Under the pieces are notes generated by a model. That model was not told the origin of the DNA and ran no database searches. It saw only the letters and a program-made list of their open reading frames with translations. A DNA stretch of 64,000 nt from Molanna angustata (taxonomy: Eukaryota; Arthropoda; Insecta; Trichoptera; Molannidae): assembly GCA_963576475.1 (NCBI GenBank), contig OY754970.1, forward strand, positions 38,201,447 through 38,265,446, in the 5' to 3' direction. Position numbers and translations under genes: made by a program. Of the stretch, positions 30,483 through 42,350 are shown one piece after another; positions within the stretch are counted from its first letter, which is position 1; each line of letters starts with the position of its first letter.

Positions 30483-31262
30483 GGTATTCAATTTTGTGTC
30501 CTCACTACCCCACTACCTCACTACCCCATGGGGATATAGTGGGGAGGTATGAATTCGCAATTTAAAGGTAATATTTTTATTGCAGATTATCAACTAGTAT
30601 CATGTTGAGATTGTATTGTGTAAAGTAATTTTAAATTTTGGTAATTAATTAGTATATCTAAATTTTTAAGGATATCTGCTCAGTGCTTCTCATTTTTTTA
30701 CTGTCAAATATTTCAAAGTGACCCCAAGCTCAGGAAACTTAAAATTTGATATTTACATTTTCTTGAGGTGGTTTGGACATATTGAAAGAATGAATGATGA
30801 ACGACTGACCAAAAAAATAAACATGGGTGTAAGAGATGGAGTGAATAGCAGGAGCCGCCCCAGAAAGGGATGGCATGACCATGTGAATGATATTTTGAAA
30901 GAAGGAAATATAAGAAGCTTGAATAATCGACGAGCATGTATGAGACGATGCATGGATGTAAAGGAAGCTAGGAATGTGTGCAAAAATAGAGGAGTATGGT
31001 GCTCGTTTCTCTCTGCTTACCCCGTAAGGGATATGGCGTGTTGGTATGTATGTATACATTTTCAAATTGATAAAAGTCACATCATTTTCATAAAATAGCA
31101 TTGAAGAATTATCAAGTTTTCATAATGAAATATATAAATCAAAATTAATTTAACAAACTCAATTCGAGAAAATGCTTAATTTTTCATACAACTTTTGAAT
31201 ACTTTGTGAAGTAACTTGGTAATGAGGAGTATAGCGTTGGCCACAACCCACTCGTTTATAAA
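30483..31262 (+). repeat. Dispersed repeat family C, copy split by an RTE insertion
   Basis: The 5' landmarks are cactaccccatggggatat and attatcaactagtatcatg. The 3' landmarks are agtataGCGTTGGCCACAACCC. It matches 33234-33725 across its length once the RTE insert at 30763-31054 is removed. Confidence 0.65.
30763..31054 (+). pseudogene. RTE family, 3' fragment with 9-bp TSD
   Basis: The frame reads 'LRWFGHIERMNDERLTKK', 'WHDHVNDILKEGNIRSLNN', 'RRACMRRCMDVKEARNVC' and 'SAYPVRDMA', then the tail ggtatgtatgtat. tacattttc at 30754-30762 and 31055-31063 is the target duplication. It sits inside family C and shares subfamily changes (EGNIRSLNN, CKNRGVW) with the fragment at 60652. Confidence 0.85.
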
Positions 31263-33233
31263 TCGCGAGTGTTAATTTATCCCCAATATATTTGGTATAA
31301 AGCACTCCTTAATAAATTCACTGTATTGGTGAACTCATAATATGATAATTTTTATGTTCGATTTGAGAATATCCCCTACAACGATTTTATGGATTACCTC
31401 GGGGCAGTGAACTCGGTCCCCTGCTATTTTCTATATACAAAAATGTGTTATGAAATGCATTTTAGTATACCACCTTACATATTATACATATTACCTCGTT
31501 TTGCAACGTACAAAATATTACCTCGTAAAAGATGGGAAACTTAGAAAATAAGTAAGTAGGAAATTGAAAGAGTTTAGGTTCAGAATATAACCCTGAATGT
31601 TTATTATTCTTATCGTACATAATAAAGTACCATCACATTAAAATAACTATAAAAGTGTAATCTGTAGCAGTTTATTGCGAAGTAAAATTACACCACATCT
31701 TTCGCCACAAGACAACCGGGGTGAAAAGTATATAACACAACCAACGCACATTCAAGGAACCAATTCTTCAAAAGTGTACTGATGTTCTGATTTATTGATT
31801 GGTTTTAGGAGTTTAACGCAAAGACAGTTGTTGGAATTAAAATTGAGAGGAAATCCAACATTATACTATTAAAACTTCATGATAATTTATAGAAAATATC
31901 TAAGATTACTGATACAAAATCATCAGAGATCATAATTGTTAACTTATTGGTTCTACGGAACAAAGAGATAATACCTTTAGTTATACATATGTATGTATGT
32001 CATAATACAATAGAAATTCGTTTATTAAGACTTTTTTTGTAATTTACTAAAAGTTGCAATGTGAATATTATATTTACATTGCACCGATTAATGAAATAAT
32101 ATTCAAAGACCGCTTTTATTAGATTGTCGATTCTGTAGAACAAATAAAGTATATAAAATACCAAAAGTGTTAAAATTAAAAAAATAATCTCACATAATTC
32201 ATAGTTTTCTGGGCTGGAAATACTTACGCAGGGTGTAAAAAGTGTTAAGATAAATAAAAATTATCATTTTCGATTTGAACAACAACAAAAACTTGTTGTT
32301 TTCATTTTCATTTTTAAGGATTCGATTCACCATTTCTTTTATCTTATATTGAAATACACATTTTCACTCATTTGTACTTACAATACTCTGTTTTTAGTTT
32401 TCCTTTTTAATAATACCTTATATTTATATACTCATGTGTATTATTATTTTTATGTTGCCATAAAAATAATAATCAGGGCTGTAGTATTTTTGAGCAGGAA
32501 AATAATTTTATGTTAGATTTCTTGAAATCGAGATAATATTATTGAAGTAAATGAAAAATCGGTTAGGCAAACGACGGAGTCCTGTAAATATGTTGAATGG
32601 TCTTCATTAAAATAATTCAGAGAACCATTAATGTGTGTTCAAACGTTGTCGTAAACATTTCCCATCCCAAAGCTGAATATTGCCAGCACAGAAAATGTTT
32701 TATATGATGGGAAATTAAATTTACGTTTCACCCGACAATTATTTTAACCAAGTAATGTTTTATTTTATCTCAGTTGATACATTTTTAAATGCGTATTAAA
32801 TATAATCTCCCCGGAGACTTTGGGCGGAGAGAGAGAGCTCGTTAATTTTAGGCAATGAGCGATAAAAATCTACAGAGTGTAGGCGCACATTACCAAGGTA
32901 ACACCGAATTTGAATTTGAAAATGTTTATGAATGAAAAATTCTAATTTTGAGATTTGTCATTTGATGAGCTTCGTTCTCTAACGTTGAAGAGAATCTCAA
33001 GTACCCATATGTCAAAATTTAAACCTGCTATGTCTTCTGTCTTTGAGTATACATTTAATTCATGAATGAAATGTACAGATTATGAGATTTGTTATAGTTT
33101 CTCTAGCAACGAAATGGATCTAAGGTTAAGACGGGTGGATTCTTAGATGGATTTTTTTTTGAGTAATTAATTCTGAAGAAAGAATATGCTTTCTTGTTTC
33201 CCTTCATTTTCCTTTATTATCTTACTTCTTACT
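31263..33233. other. AT-rich spacer with a GC-balanced block
   Basis: No gene recognised. 32560-32930 is less repetitive and richer in G+C (ccccggagactttgggcgg near 32810) and may be old single-copy host sequence. (tatg)n near 31987. Confidence 0.3.
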
Positions 33234-33725
33234 CCTCACTACCCCAAGGGGATATAATGGGGAGTTATAGATTCGCAATTTTTAAGGTTATTAATTGTTT
33301 TATTGCAGATTATCAACTAGTATTATGCTGAGATTGTATTCTGAAAGTTTCATCACAATGTACATATCTGTTTGTGTGTTATGTACTAGGTGCTATGTAC
33401 GGCGTATTTATTCTACTTTATCGATTAACGAAGACTAAAGTACTTTTTAGAATCTTTACAAATTTTGCAAATTTGTATACACAATACTTGCTTAGACCCC
33501 ATTAGATTTTGAAGGATATCTGATTAGTGCTTTTTAATTTTTTTAACTGTCAAATATTTCAATGTGACCTCAAGTTCTCGAAACTGATATTTTTATTTTC
33601 AAATCGCTAAACTGCTAATTGCTAAAATTACTAATTTTATTTTAAATTTTCCGTACAAAATTTGAATACTTTGTGGAGTGAGGAGTATAGCGTTGGCCAC
33701 AACCTACTCGTTTCAATAATATACT
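33234..33725 (+). repeat. Dispersed repeat family C, uninterrupted copy
   Basis: Runs from cactaccccaaggggatata to gtatagcgttggccacaacc, about 490 bp. Related copies are at 30483, 48228/49615 and, reversed, 28535 and 41559. No coding capacity; I cannot place it in a superfamily. Confidence 0.6.
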
Positions 33726-34518
33726 CTCCAAGTTTCACTATCATCCACGTCCGTAAGAATTGTGAAAATATAAACAATCGAGAAACGAGAAAAAAATGTA
33801 CAGCACTGTTAGATTTTTATACAGTAAAGTTGGATTCATCCTCATAATAATTGTAATCGTAGTCTATTATCGAGTTCCAGACGCTGCTGTGAGTATTATT
33901 TTCGCAGGTATCTGAAAGTGGTGGGATGTAAGTGGGTGGTGTTTCTCTGTGTGGGTGGTGTTTCTCTGTGGTTTTGGGGAGAAGTGGAGAGATTGGTGGC
34001 GCACAAAACAGGTTTTGCTGTGAAATCTGACTCTCCTCTCCTCTCCTCTCCTCTGGCGTAATTATGTATATAGAATCCCCGGGATGTCGGCTGATTGTTT
34101 TATATTTTAGCTTTGATGATCTGTGGTGGTGTTACTGTTGACGGAATGCCATAGAAAACAGTTGCCATGTATCAAAACAGCGCTTCAAAAAGGGGATATT
34201 TGTTTATTTTTTTGACAAACTTTTTTAATATGTACCAAATTGTATAATTTTTGGTATGTCCAATACTATATTAATATGACAACTAACCCTTTCCTCCTCT
34301 CCTACCTTTCTTCATGTCCCACCCTCGCTTCATAAAATACACACACACACACATACACACACATCACAATTGTACACTTACACCACACTTTTGTCTTTGA
34401 CTTTGTACTGAATTGTCTTTATTATGTATATTAATCTGTGGAACAATGTAATTGGCTTACTTTCCTGATTATTATTTTTTTTATTAATGTAAAATATGCA
34501 ACAGCTGTTTTGTTTCCC
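33726..34518. other. Spacer with microsatellites
   Basis: Holds a 17-bp doublet (tgggtggtgtttctctg at about 33952), a (ctcct)n run at about 34031-34053 and a (ca)n run at about 34340-34360. The last ~150 bp before the (aaat)n tract may be a retroelement 3' UTR. Confidence 0.4.
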
Positions 34519-34534
34519 AAAATAAAAAAAAAAA

Positions 34535-34597
<63 letters not shown>

Positions 34598-34610
34598 ACA
34601 AACAAACAAA

Positions 34611-34653
<43 letters not shown>

Positions 34654-34683
34654 ATGAATAAATAAATAAATAAATAAATAAAT
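34519..34683. repeat. (AAAT)n microsatellite
   Basis: A long run of aaat units with a short aaac interruption. It gives rise to spurious long minus-strand frames rich in L, F, I and Y. Confidence 0.9.
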
Positions 34684-34995
34684 ATCTCAATAGAGACGAA
34701 GTTGCAAGTACCAGGAACCCAAGGCACCTACAGGGCTTACGACCTGTCATGGGCTGGTTTACGTGATAACTTTTTGCGCTTGCACAACGTTCACTAATCA
34801 TGCCTTCATATTGAGTTCCCTTATCAATGTAATTTTTGAAAGTTCTATATATTTGAATAATGAATAACAGATCACCTGAAAATAGGATATTATTACTTTT
34901 GCCATCTATGAAAGAACGAAAAAATCATTGTTTACAAGTAAACCAATTTCTCTATAGATGGCGTTACAAAAAAGGTTTGCGTACATGCAATTAAA
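34684..34995 (+). repeat. Dispersed repeat family B, full copy
   Basis: The head is tctcaatagagacgaagttg, then ggcacctacagggcttacga. The middle is ttgcgcttgcacaacgttc and gagttcccttatcaatg. The end is ttgccatctatgaaag and aaaccaatttctctatagat. The 61081-61376 copy has the same order in reverse. Confidence 0.6.
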
Positions 34996-36071
34996 AAAAT
35001 AATCGATATTTGTTTCTATTCAATACTTTTACTATGCTTTATATTTATGTGTACAACCAAAATATTAAATAACCACATAGAACAACAACCAAAAATGACA
35101 TCACACCATATTTGTCCTTATTTTTGGGGCAAGCAGAGAGAAACGAGTACCTCATACTTCTGTATTTTTATTTCCAATTGTTTTCTGATATCTTTTTCAC
35201 ACCGCGTAAAAATAACCATTGCATACTATTGCCATCTATTTGAAACGTTTGAGTCTTTGAAACACGTACTAATGTATTATTTAGTAGGTACCAGTAGTCG
35301 ACTTGTGAAAACTGGAATCACAATTAATTATTTCATTTTAAATACTTAAAATATGAATAAAAAATACATTTTTATTTTGTATATCTAGAACATTATTTTG
35401 ATAGTCACGATGTGCACCGCCAAGCGCTTAACGCGTCATTACGCGTTATTTATTTAATAAATGTAGAGTTTAATAAAAAATTAAGATATTTGAACTATAT
35501 TTAATTTAATTTTGTTTGTCAACGAACATTTTGATGATTAAACTTCAATAAAAAAATAAAATAAAAAGGGTTGGTCTGATTTAAAATACGACATAAAAGA
35601 AACCCAACCATCCAATCAAAAGAAAGTCCCCCACCTCTCATTGGATTCGCTGGTTTCTGTTGATATTTTGTTGTGTACGTTTTATAAATTAAAAATGCTT
35701 TTACGTCTTGGAAGGTTTCCTTATTAAAATCTCAACGTAATGGCGGTGCTGCGAATGACGCAGGAGAAGATGAAGATAGGGTGGCTACGTGGGTTTCCCA
35801 AATTAGGAAAATAATTGATATTTTCATAATAGACGTAACCCATAATGTGACTTCATTCTAAAACAGTGTTTCAAATTATTCCTTAAAGGTCTTGTAAATG
35901 TGCAGGTAGATCCAAGAATTTATAATTTCGAAGCGGTTATTTAGTCAGAAAATAGCAAAAGATTAACTTAATAGTGGTGAAAATCAAATAAGATATATGC
36001 ACGAGATTTATTATCTGTTTTATAGGACGACTGTTTCGTTTATATTACAAAAGAGCCGATTCGCTTGACAC
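34996..36071. other. AT-rich spacer
   Basis: No gene recognised; no familiar motif in the 100-codon frame at 35047-35349. Confidence 0.35.
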
Positions 36072-36217
36072 CTGGGGGGCGAGTCTGGTCAAAGGGTGAA
36101 ATCAAAACCTTCATGATCACCGATATCATGGGTATTATTATCATATGGAATTCTATAATATGTTAGGATATTATGGAACTCCTTATGATAATTATTTCCA
36201 TGAAATGGGTAATCACG
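36072..36217. mobile_element. Palindromic MITE, copy 2 (one end lost)
   Basis: ctggggggcgagtctggtc, gaaatcaaaacc, atcatatggaattctataat and the returning arm match 23715-23902. The right terminus is missing where the pentanucleotide array begins. Confidence 0.55.
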
Positions 36218-36510
36218 AGTGATAAAATAAAATGAAATAGAATGAAGTGGAATGAAATAGAATGAAATAGAATGAAAAAGAATAAAATAAAATAAAAAAT
36301 TATAAAATAAAATGAAGTGAAGTGAAATGAAGTGAAGTGAAGTGTAATGAAGTGAAGTGAAGTGAAATAAAATAAAATGAAATAAAAGAAAATGAAATGA
36401 AATAAAAGAAAATGAAATGAAATTAAAAAAAAAAAAAAAATAAAACAAAAAAAAATAAATAAAAAAAAATTAAGCAAAATAAAATAATAGAAAATAAAAT
36501 AATATAACAA
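36218..36510. repeat. Pentanucleotide microsatellite (aaatg/aaata/gaatg/aagtg)
   Basis: 5-bp register with interchanging units, then A-rich. The long minus-strand F/S/H-rich frames here are artefacts. Confidence 0.85.
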
Positions 36511-37685
36511 GATGGGCACGTAGATTTAAAATAACCATAGAGAATACTCTACCGAGACAGAGCACGGTTAATAATGGAAAATGACAATAATTAAGATAAA
36601 CAAATTAATGAAAAATTCAAATTTAAACTCATCTTAAATTTTCTTGATCACAATCCGAATGCTTTACGGATTTTTTTATCGCCGTGGATAGCGAAAGTGC
36701 CGCCGAAACTCTTAATGGAAGCGAAATTCAATTTGAGCGACTAATAAAGCGGATTCCTTGCATATTCGAGAAATAATTGGACTAAAGAAGATCAAAACGT
36801 TATATTTCTATCCCCTCCCATCATGTCGGGGAAAATATTCGACGATAATTCTATGGCAAACAAAAATATTTCTGAAAACAAGATTATTACTATGGTAACT
36901 CTGAATGGGGCTCCCCATCCACTGCTTCTCCGGAGACTCCACAAAAAACCGTCAGAAGAGGAACTAGGGAGAAGGACGAAGGGGGATGATAGGGAGAATC
37001 AAATTCCATAGTCGAGGAAAACTTTGTGCCAGACGAAATATGCCAACGCACTCGTTCTATGAGTCGGACAGTGCCGTCCCGTCATTTGGGGATTCGATGT
37101 TTTTTATTATTATTTTTATTTATTTCTTTCAATGACAGCAAGCAAACATATTTCTGCTTTTCAACTTTGAAACTCACGAACTGTCGTCGAACTGGATGAC
37201 AGTTCCCGCTATACACTAGACACTAGGTGAATCATAATACCATGCAGCTGTCATTAGCAAACATCCACCGTCCCATCCAATCCCCGACGCAATTTGACAT
37301 ATCAAGGCATGACCACAGAAAAGAGATAAAATTACTATACTAAGGTTCGTCACCAAAGTTCTCCGATAGGTTGGTGTAGTTGATCTGACTCGCATGCGTC
37401 CCAGATCAAGAAAAACATAATATTTTTATGCATTAGGTACTCAGAGAGCGTCGCAAATATAATATGGGATATTCAAAAAATAATAAATTAAATAAAAACA
37501 GATTAAACTAGTTCGATGAACATTATTTACGACAGTTTTTCCTTGTAAGGGCCTTTTCAAGAAACAAAAATAAATAATTTTAAACGCACAAATGCTGTCT
37601 AGATCGCTAAAATCAAAAGTAAAGAAATACTTTTTATTACTATCAGTTTCACAGGACACAAAAATGAAATGAAATGGTTTTCAAA
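36511..37685. other. Spacer with a GC-balanced block at ~36640-37010
   Basis: The block lacks similarity to repeats in the window. It contains ggagcgaaa-like and ggcgctt-poor unique sequence and a 62-codon frame (36823-37011) without known motif. Possible old host noncoding sequence. Confidence 0.25.
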
Positions 37686-37689
37686 AGTT

Positions 37690-37935
37690 CACGGTGTGCG
37701 TATTATCTATTTTTTAGGATATTTAGTGACGGACGAATGATGGAAGGCAGTAACTATAAAGGTCGCTTTAGAGACAGTTACATGAGCCAGGTGATCAGGG
37801 ATATGCGCTGTAGCAGCTACCAAGAGATGAAGAGGCTGGTGGACAACAGAGAGATGTGGAGAGATGGAGTGCGAAGAGCAAACCAATTCAGGGATTGTAA
37901 CCACGAAGAAGAAGTGACAATTATCCAATAAAATA
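37690..37935 (+). pseudogene. LINE C-terminal fragment (RTE-like)
   Basis: The frame reads 'GRFRDSYMSQVIRDMRCSSY', then 'QEMKRLVDNREMWRD'. The 'G..R.SY..Q....M.C.SYQEMK.L..DR..WR' block is the C-terminus of an invertebrate LINE lineage, after the usual GRPR linker. No upstream domain remains. Confidence 0.6.
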
Positions 37936-37967
37936 AATCGTGTTATTCTAATGTTGGACTACTTCAA

Positions 37968-38012
37968 ACTCTGACCTGTCAGATTTTAATATTATCTTCG
38001 TCAGGCGTTCTT
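37968..38012 (-). other. Possible degenerate PLE-arm/hammerhead motif
   Basis: On the minus strand CTGACGA (a valid CUGANGA) is followed by AGAT...ATCT, then GACA instead of GAAA, then GGTC. No convincing stem I. Confidence 0.2.
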
Positions 38013-38126
38013 CTTTCATTCTTCGATTTTGCCGATTTTTTTTATCTAATAACAGAAAAAACACAAATCTTGAACAGTATTAAAAGAGATATGATATTTT
38101 AGCGAAGATCTCTAGATTTAATTAAA

Positions 38127-38465
38127 TAATTTATTTATTTATTTATCAAGGTAACAAACAGTAATGGTACACAATAAAAATCGAATAAATCAGCAAAGTT
38201 TCCATAAATGGTTTACAATAAGATACTTTAAGAAGAAAAATAACAAAAGTAATAGCAAGGGGAAGAATAAACAAGATTGAAATAAAACATAAAAAAAAAA
38301 CAAAAATAATAAAATAAATAACCAGTCAAGAAAAAAAAACATTAAATACGTACCCACATAATATAAGTTAAAATTAAATAAATACAAATGTCGAGTAAAG
38401 AAATTATTATCAAGATTGAAACAGTATATGGATGTCGTAAACAAAAAATTACAAAAAGAGATTAA
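38127..38465 (-). repeat. Possible LINE 3' UTR
   Basis: Begins at an (attt)n tract and is A-rich with a composition like 24751-25045. No coding end is present. Confidence 0.25.
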
Positions 38466-38735
38466 TTGATTTCTTCCCACAATGTGAGGTAACCAGCGAC
38501 AGGTGTGCGGGTGTTTATAACCTTATAAAAGGAAGTAAGACACATGCGTGTATGTTCACACACTAGTCTTGTCTAACCTAAAAAGGTAACATTCAGAATG
38601 GGTGGTGAACCATATAGCTGAAATTTATGAGATTTTGCCATTCGTATTTTCGATTACCCGGCTCTTACGGACCACTCCAAAACGATAAAAACAGAAAAGA
38701 GTGGAAGCACTATTCCATGCCGGTGCTTCACAGCA
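38466..38735 (-). repeat. SINE-like family A, copy 4
   Basis: caatgtgaggtaaccagcga, acacatgcgtgtatg, cattcagaatgggtgg and ccggtgcttcacag appear in order. It reaches both inner landmarks of the copy at 4423. Confidence 0.6.
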
Positions 38736-38765
38736 AAAAAAAAATATAATGATGAAAAGTAAACC

Positions 38766-38985
38766 TATCAAGCACGACGAACCGCCTCTGAAGGGCAGGT
38801 ATTCAAATTAATACTATTGCTGTCATTTTTGAAAGCAGGTGGAAGGCTGGAAAGGTATGTAGGGTATATGGTATCTGACGAGTGATGGATACATTCAACA
38901 GAATCATATGGACTCCGAGGGGAAGATGGCTGATGGGTGTTATCTTCGCATAAAGCTAACTTCAAATGCCTACAAGGAAAACATC
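38766..38985 (-). other. Possible terminal exon of a host gene
   Basis: The minus strand has an acceptor-like gatgttttccttgtag ending at 38972. In one phase an open frame of 68 codons follows, rich in S, P, N and T (for example 'HQPSSPRSPYDSVECIHHSS'), to a stop at 38768. Composition is less AT-rich than its surroundings. No family recognised and no upstream exon found; it could equally be chance. Confidence 0.2.
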
Positions 38986-39965
38986 CTATCTAAACACTCT
39001 TTGTTGGGGCTTTATGTACCTCCATTTCTTTACCTTTGCAAAAATGTTAAGTAGGGAGCTTTTGCGAAAATATTCAAACATTATTTACATTGGAATGAAA
39101 CCCCATAGAGTCGATAAAAAGTCATATTTTTCAGAGTAAATAACACAAGCTAAATGGTATATATTTATTTTTTACTTTGAATTTGTGGGGAGTCTATGTC
39201 GCCTATTCGTCCCTATGCTCATAGCACAACCAACTTCGCGTCGATGCTCGGAGTACGTAACGAAATTGACAGATTGTTATTTTGAAATGGCTTTAACAAA
39301 GAAATCCTGCTTTGTGTTTATTGAGATATAATAATCTATACATGAAGCGAAATCTTCGGACCCCTATTCAAGCAAACTGAACGCACGGAAGAGTTGAGAT
39401 TTGGCATAGTAAAGGTTCATATGGAGGAGTGCAGAAAGCTCAAATTTATACATAATACGTGTTACAAATAATGTCAATGTCAAGCACAGTTGTTTTACAT
39501 TCAAACACAGAACATGTTAAGGAAAAATATAAAATCTACTGTGAAATGGTACTGATATAAAAGTGAGTTGTTTTTTGAGATACGTATATTAGATTGATCT
39601 ATTACGATCAAAGAAATAGTTTTTATTCAGTTTCCTGGCCATTGAAACGATTGACAAACACCGTGTCAGTTATAATAAGTAGTAGGTACGATACAAAACA
39701 AATATTTGATAACAGCCATCGGCCATTAGATGATAATATTGATGGCCCCGTAAAGGATTATATTCTAGCCCTCTCTGTAAATATTAAACAGTACTAAAAT
39801 TGTGAAGTCCTTGCATTTTATCTTTTAGTTTATCATCTTTCCCAAACCCCCAAACCTTTTTCATAATATGAAAGCGGGCATTTAATCAAATATTAAAAAT
39901 TGCAAAATATTATAATATGTTCAAACAAAAAACTCTAATTTCCGTTCGTAAAACATGTACAGCAT
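38986..39965. other. AT-rich spacer
   Basis: No gene recognised. tgagatacgtat near 39578 recalls the inverted-repeat element at 62405. Confidence 0.3.
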
Positions 39966-39969
39966 TCAT

Positions 39970-40026
39970 TATTTGGTTCTTTTGGTTCTCTCTACCTACC
40001 TCATGAGGAAGATGACATAATAGTAT
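39970..40026 (+). pseudogene. RTE family remnant
   Basis: ggttctctctacctacctca ... gatgacataatagtatg is a degraded version of the last ~55 bp of the RTE ('RSVLSAYP...', cgtgatagtatg). Confidence 0.45.
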
Positions 40027-40079
40027 GAAGATGATAACTATTACATTAATTTAATTCATAGTAGTGGAAAGTAAAAAAA

Positions 40080-40440
40080 AATACATATCTATAGAAACAC
40101 ATACAATATCAATATGAAGATTTTTTCCCAAACAATGCTATTTTACTACTGTTATATACGTTTTTCATATAAATATGTAATATCACACATAATATTTTTT
40201 TCTTTAATGGTTGACAATTCCTGAATGTACTCTATTGTATTAAAATTCAAACAAAATAAGAAATTCTCGATTTACCAAACCATAAGAGCATTTTAAAGTT
40301 TTAACAGATGAATTCGTAGAGAAAAATGAATCAGCTCTAAGTTAATGTACTTCACACATATGGAATCAATATGAAGCTCATCGGCCTTTTAGTTAGGGCT
40401 GTATAGAGGACACAAGTTTTCATATTTGATTACGGCATAC
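40080..40440 (+). repeat. Dispersed repeat family D, copy 2
   Basis: Same landmark order as 28906-29300, continuing into gggctgtatagaggacacaa. As at 28801, it directly follows an RTE-tail remnant. Confidence 0.55.
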
Positions 40441-40477
40441 ACACAATAATTTAGATTGATAAGTAGAGTCAATAAAA

Positions 40478-40625
40478 AGACATAATTGGTGAACGTTGCG
40501 CAAGTGATCACATAATCAAGCCAATGATAGCTCGTAAACCCTGTAGGTGCCTGTTTTCTGGCTCGCTTATAAATATGTATTCTTGCTACGTCTCTATATA
40601 TTGAATTTGTCAAAAAATATCTAAT
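40478..40625 (-). repeat. Dispersed repeat family B, partial
   Basis: The minus strand reads caggcacctacagggtttac, then ttgcgcaacgttcaccaatt. It is the head plus the next ~70 bp of the family. Confidence 0.5.
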
Positions 40626-40744
40626 TTATAATATTTCTGTCGCATTCCATCTTTCATGTTGTCACTTTGTTAATTTCATCCGAGGTTTTTATTTTGAGTA
40701 CAATTTCTCTTATTTTGTTCACATTGATACCATTCAAATATCAA

Positions 40745-41092
40745 AGTGGACTGTTCAATTTGACACAGTTAAAATTATTTTAGTGGACTGTTCAAGTTGA
40801 CACTGTCAAAAGTAATTTAGTGGACTGTTCAATTTGAAACAATCAAAAGTATTTTAGTGGACTGTGCAATTTGACACACTCAAAAGTATTTTAGTGGTCT
40901 GTTCATTTTGACACAATCAAAAGTATTTTAGTGGACTGTGCAATTTGACACAGTCGAAAGTATTTTAGTGGACTGTTCATTTTGACACAATCAAAAGTAT
41001 TTTAGTGGACTGTGCAATTTGACACAGTCAAAAGTATTTTAGTGGACTGTTCATTTTGACACAGTCAAAAGTATTTTAGTGGACTGTTCAGT
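40745..41092 (+). repeat. 37-bp minisatellite, about 9.4 units
   Basis: The unit is agtggactgt + tcattttgacacagtc + aaaagtatttt. Units 4-9 alternate between a 'tgcaattt' and a 'ttcatttt' version, giving a 74-bp higher-order period. Each unit holds the dyad ttttgacacagtcaaaa. No spacers. Confidence 0.88.
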
Positions 41093-41984
41093 TGGGCTCC
41101 TTTTCGGAATTTATGAGAACTGCTTACTATAACACCCATTAATATGTTTTGATGAATTTTTAGTTCAATTTGAATACTTTTCAAAGTCGTCAGCACGGTG
41201 CGTATATCAAGTCACCACGTTAGGAGCATTAAATGTTGTATGTAGGAAGGTAGATCCAGGGGATAGATGGAGGATGTATGAGGGTAAGAGGGAGATGTGG
41301 CGCACTCTTGCAGTCTATAGGTAGTAGATATATGTGCCCGGGCCAACGACAAGGAGGGGTTTATGTAAATAATCCGGATATGGAGCCAAATCGTAGCAAT
41401 AAAATCATTTTACGGTTCACATAAATATCATAGAATTAAATCCTTATCAACTAATATACGATCGACGTTAGTATGACTGAAACCCAAAAAAAGTTTATTT
41501 GTTTTTGTGTTGGGTAATGTTACCCATTACCTATTATGATTGTAATCTAAAACAACATAAGTGGGTTTTGGCCAACACTAGACTCTCCACTAAATAGGTA
41601 CCTACTTATAATAATAATAAAGATTTTATTCCAGTCTGTGATCAGGGGGGTGCAATGCTACACAAACCATATTTTTTCATACAAATTTTACATTTTACAG
41701 ATAAAAAGAGAGAAGAATTATGGCGACTCGCGTGAGCGAGTCTCTGTATAAATTGAATGGAAATTCGTCAACACCTCATTTCGAAATCAATATTTACCAA
41801 CAGTTATTGGTAAAACCTAGCATGTATCAAAATCTGATGGATAAAGTCCGAAATATCGTCACGTTTTGTATAAAGCATTACATTTACCAACTCATATTGG
41901 TATATCTTTTACAAGTAAATCCTAGGATTTACCAATATACGGGGTTTTATAGTAACATATTATACATTATTTAAATGAAAACTG
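41093..41984. other. AT-rich spacer with family C end and small hairpins
   Basis: 41559-41584 (agtgggttttggccaacact) is a reversed family C end. 41795-41945 carries repeated tttaccaa...ttggtaaa dyads. The 84-codon frame at 41720 has no known motif. Confidence 0.35.
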
Positions 41985-42240
41985 CAACAACTCAATTTTC
42001 GAGTGAATTCTGTAAATGTCTGTAAAATCACGAAAAAAAAGATAGACGTCTATGAAAAACTAATCAACTCCAAGTAAAGTACACTTCACTCATATAAAAT
42101 CAATACGAAGTCAATCGACTTATAGTTTGGGCTGTACAGAGGATACAAAATTTCATGGAATATCATACACATGAAATTCATAATATGCCATACGTACAAA
42201 ATTCATAGTATTACTCTTTTGTTTCAAAGTTGTGCATTTA
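41985..42240 (+). repeat. Dispersed repeat family D, copy 3
   Basis: caactcaattttcgag, atagacgtctatgaaaaac, acttcactcatataaaatca and gggctgtacagaggatacaa follow the order of the other copies. Confidence 0.5.
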
Positions 42241-42264
42241 AATTTAATATTATACAATAATAAA

Positions 42265-42350
42265 AAAAATATATAGCGCCGTTTTATGGTAAAAACCATT
42301 CCAAGGGAGCTTTTGCTAATTTGTTGGCTCTGCGATGTATCAGTTATAAA
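42265..42350 (-). repeat. CR1-like LINE 3' UTR end
   Basis: tatagcgccgttttatgg ... ccaagggagcttttgctaat matches 26740-26795. Confidence 0.5.

Noticed and set aside
33234..33725. Family C as a Helitron
   Set aside because: No convincing TC start, CTRR end or terminal hairpin could be fixed; left unclassified.
34378..34801. Three overlapping minus-strand frames rich in L, F, I and Y
   Set aside because: They are translations of the (AAAT)n microsatellite, not genes.
36089..36519. Long minus-strand frames rich in F, S and H
   Set aside because: They are translations of the pentanucleotide array.
40745..41092. Regular 37-bp repeats suggesting a CRISPR array
   Set aside because: Units are directly adjacent with no spacers, and the DNA is eukaryotic.
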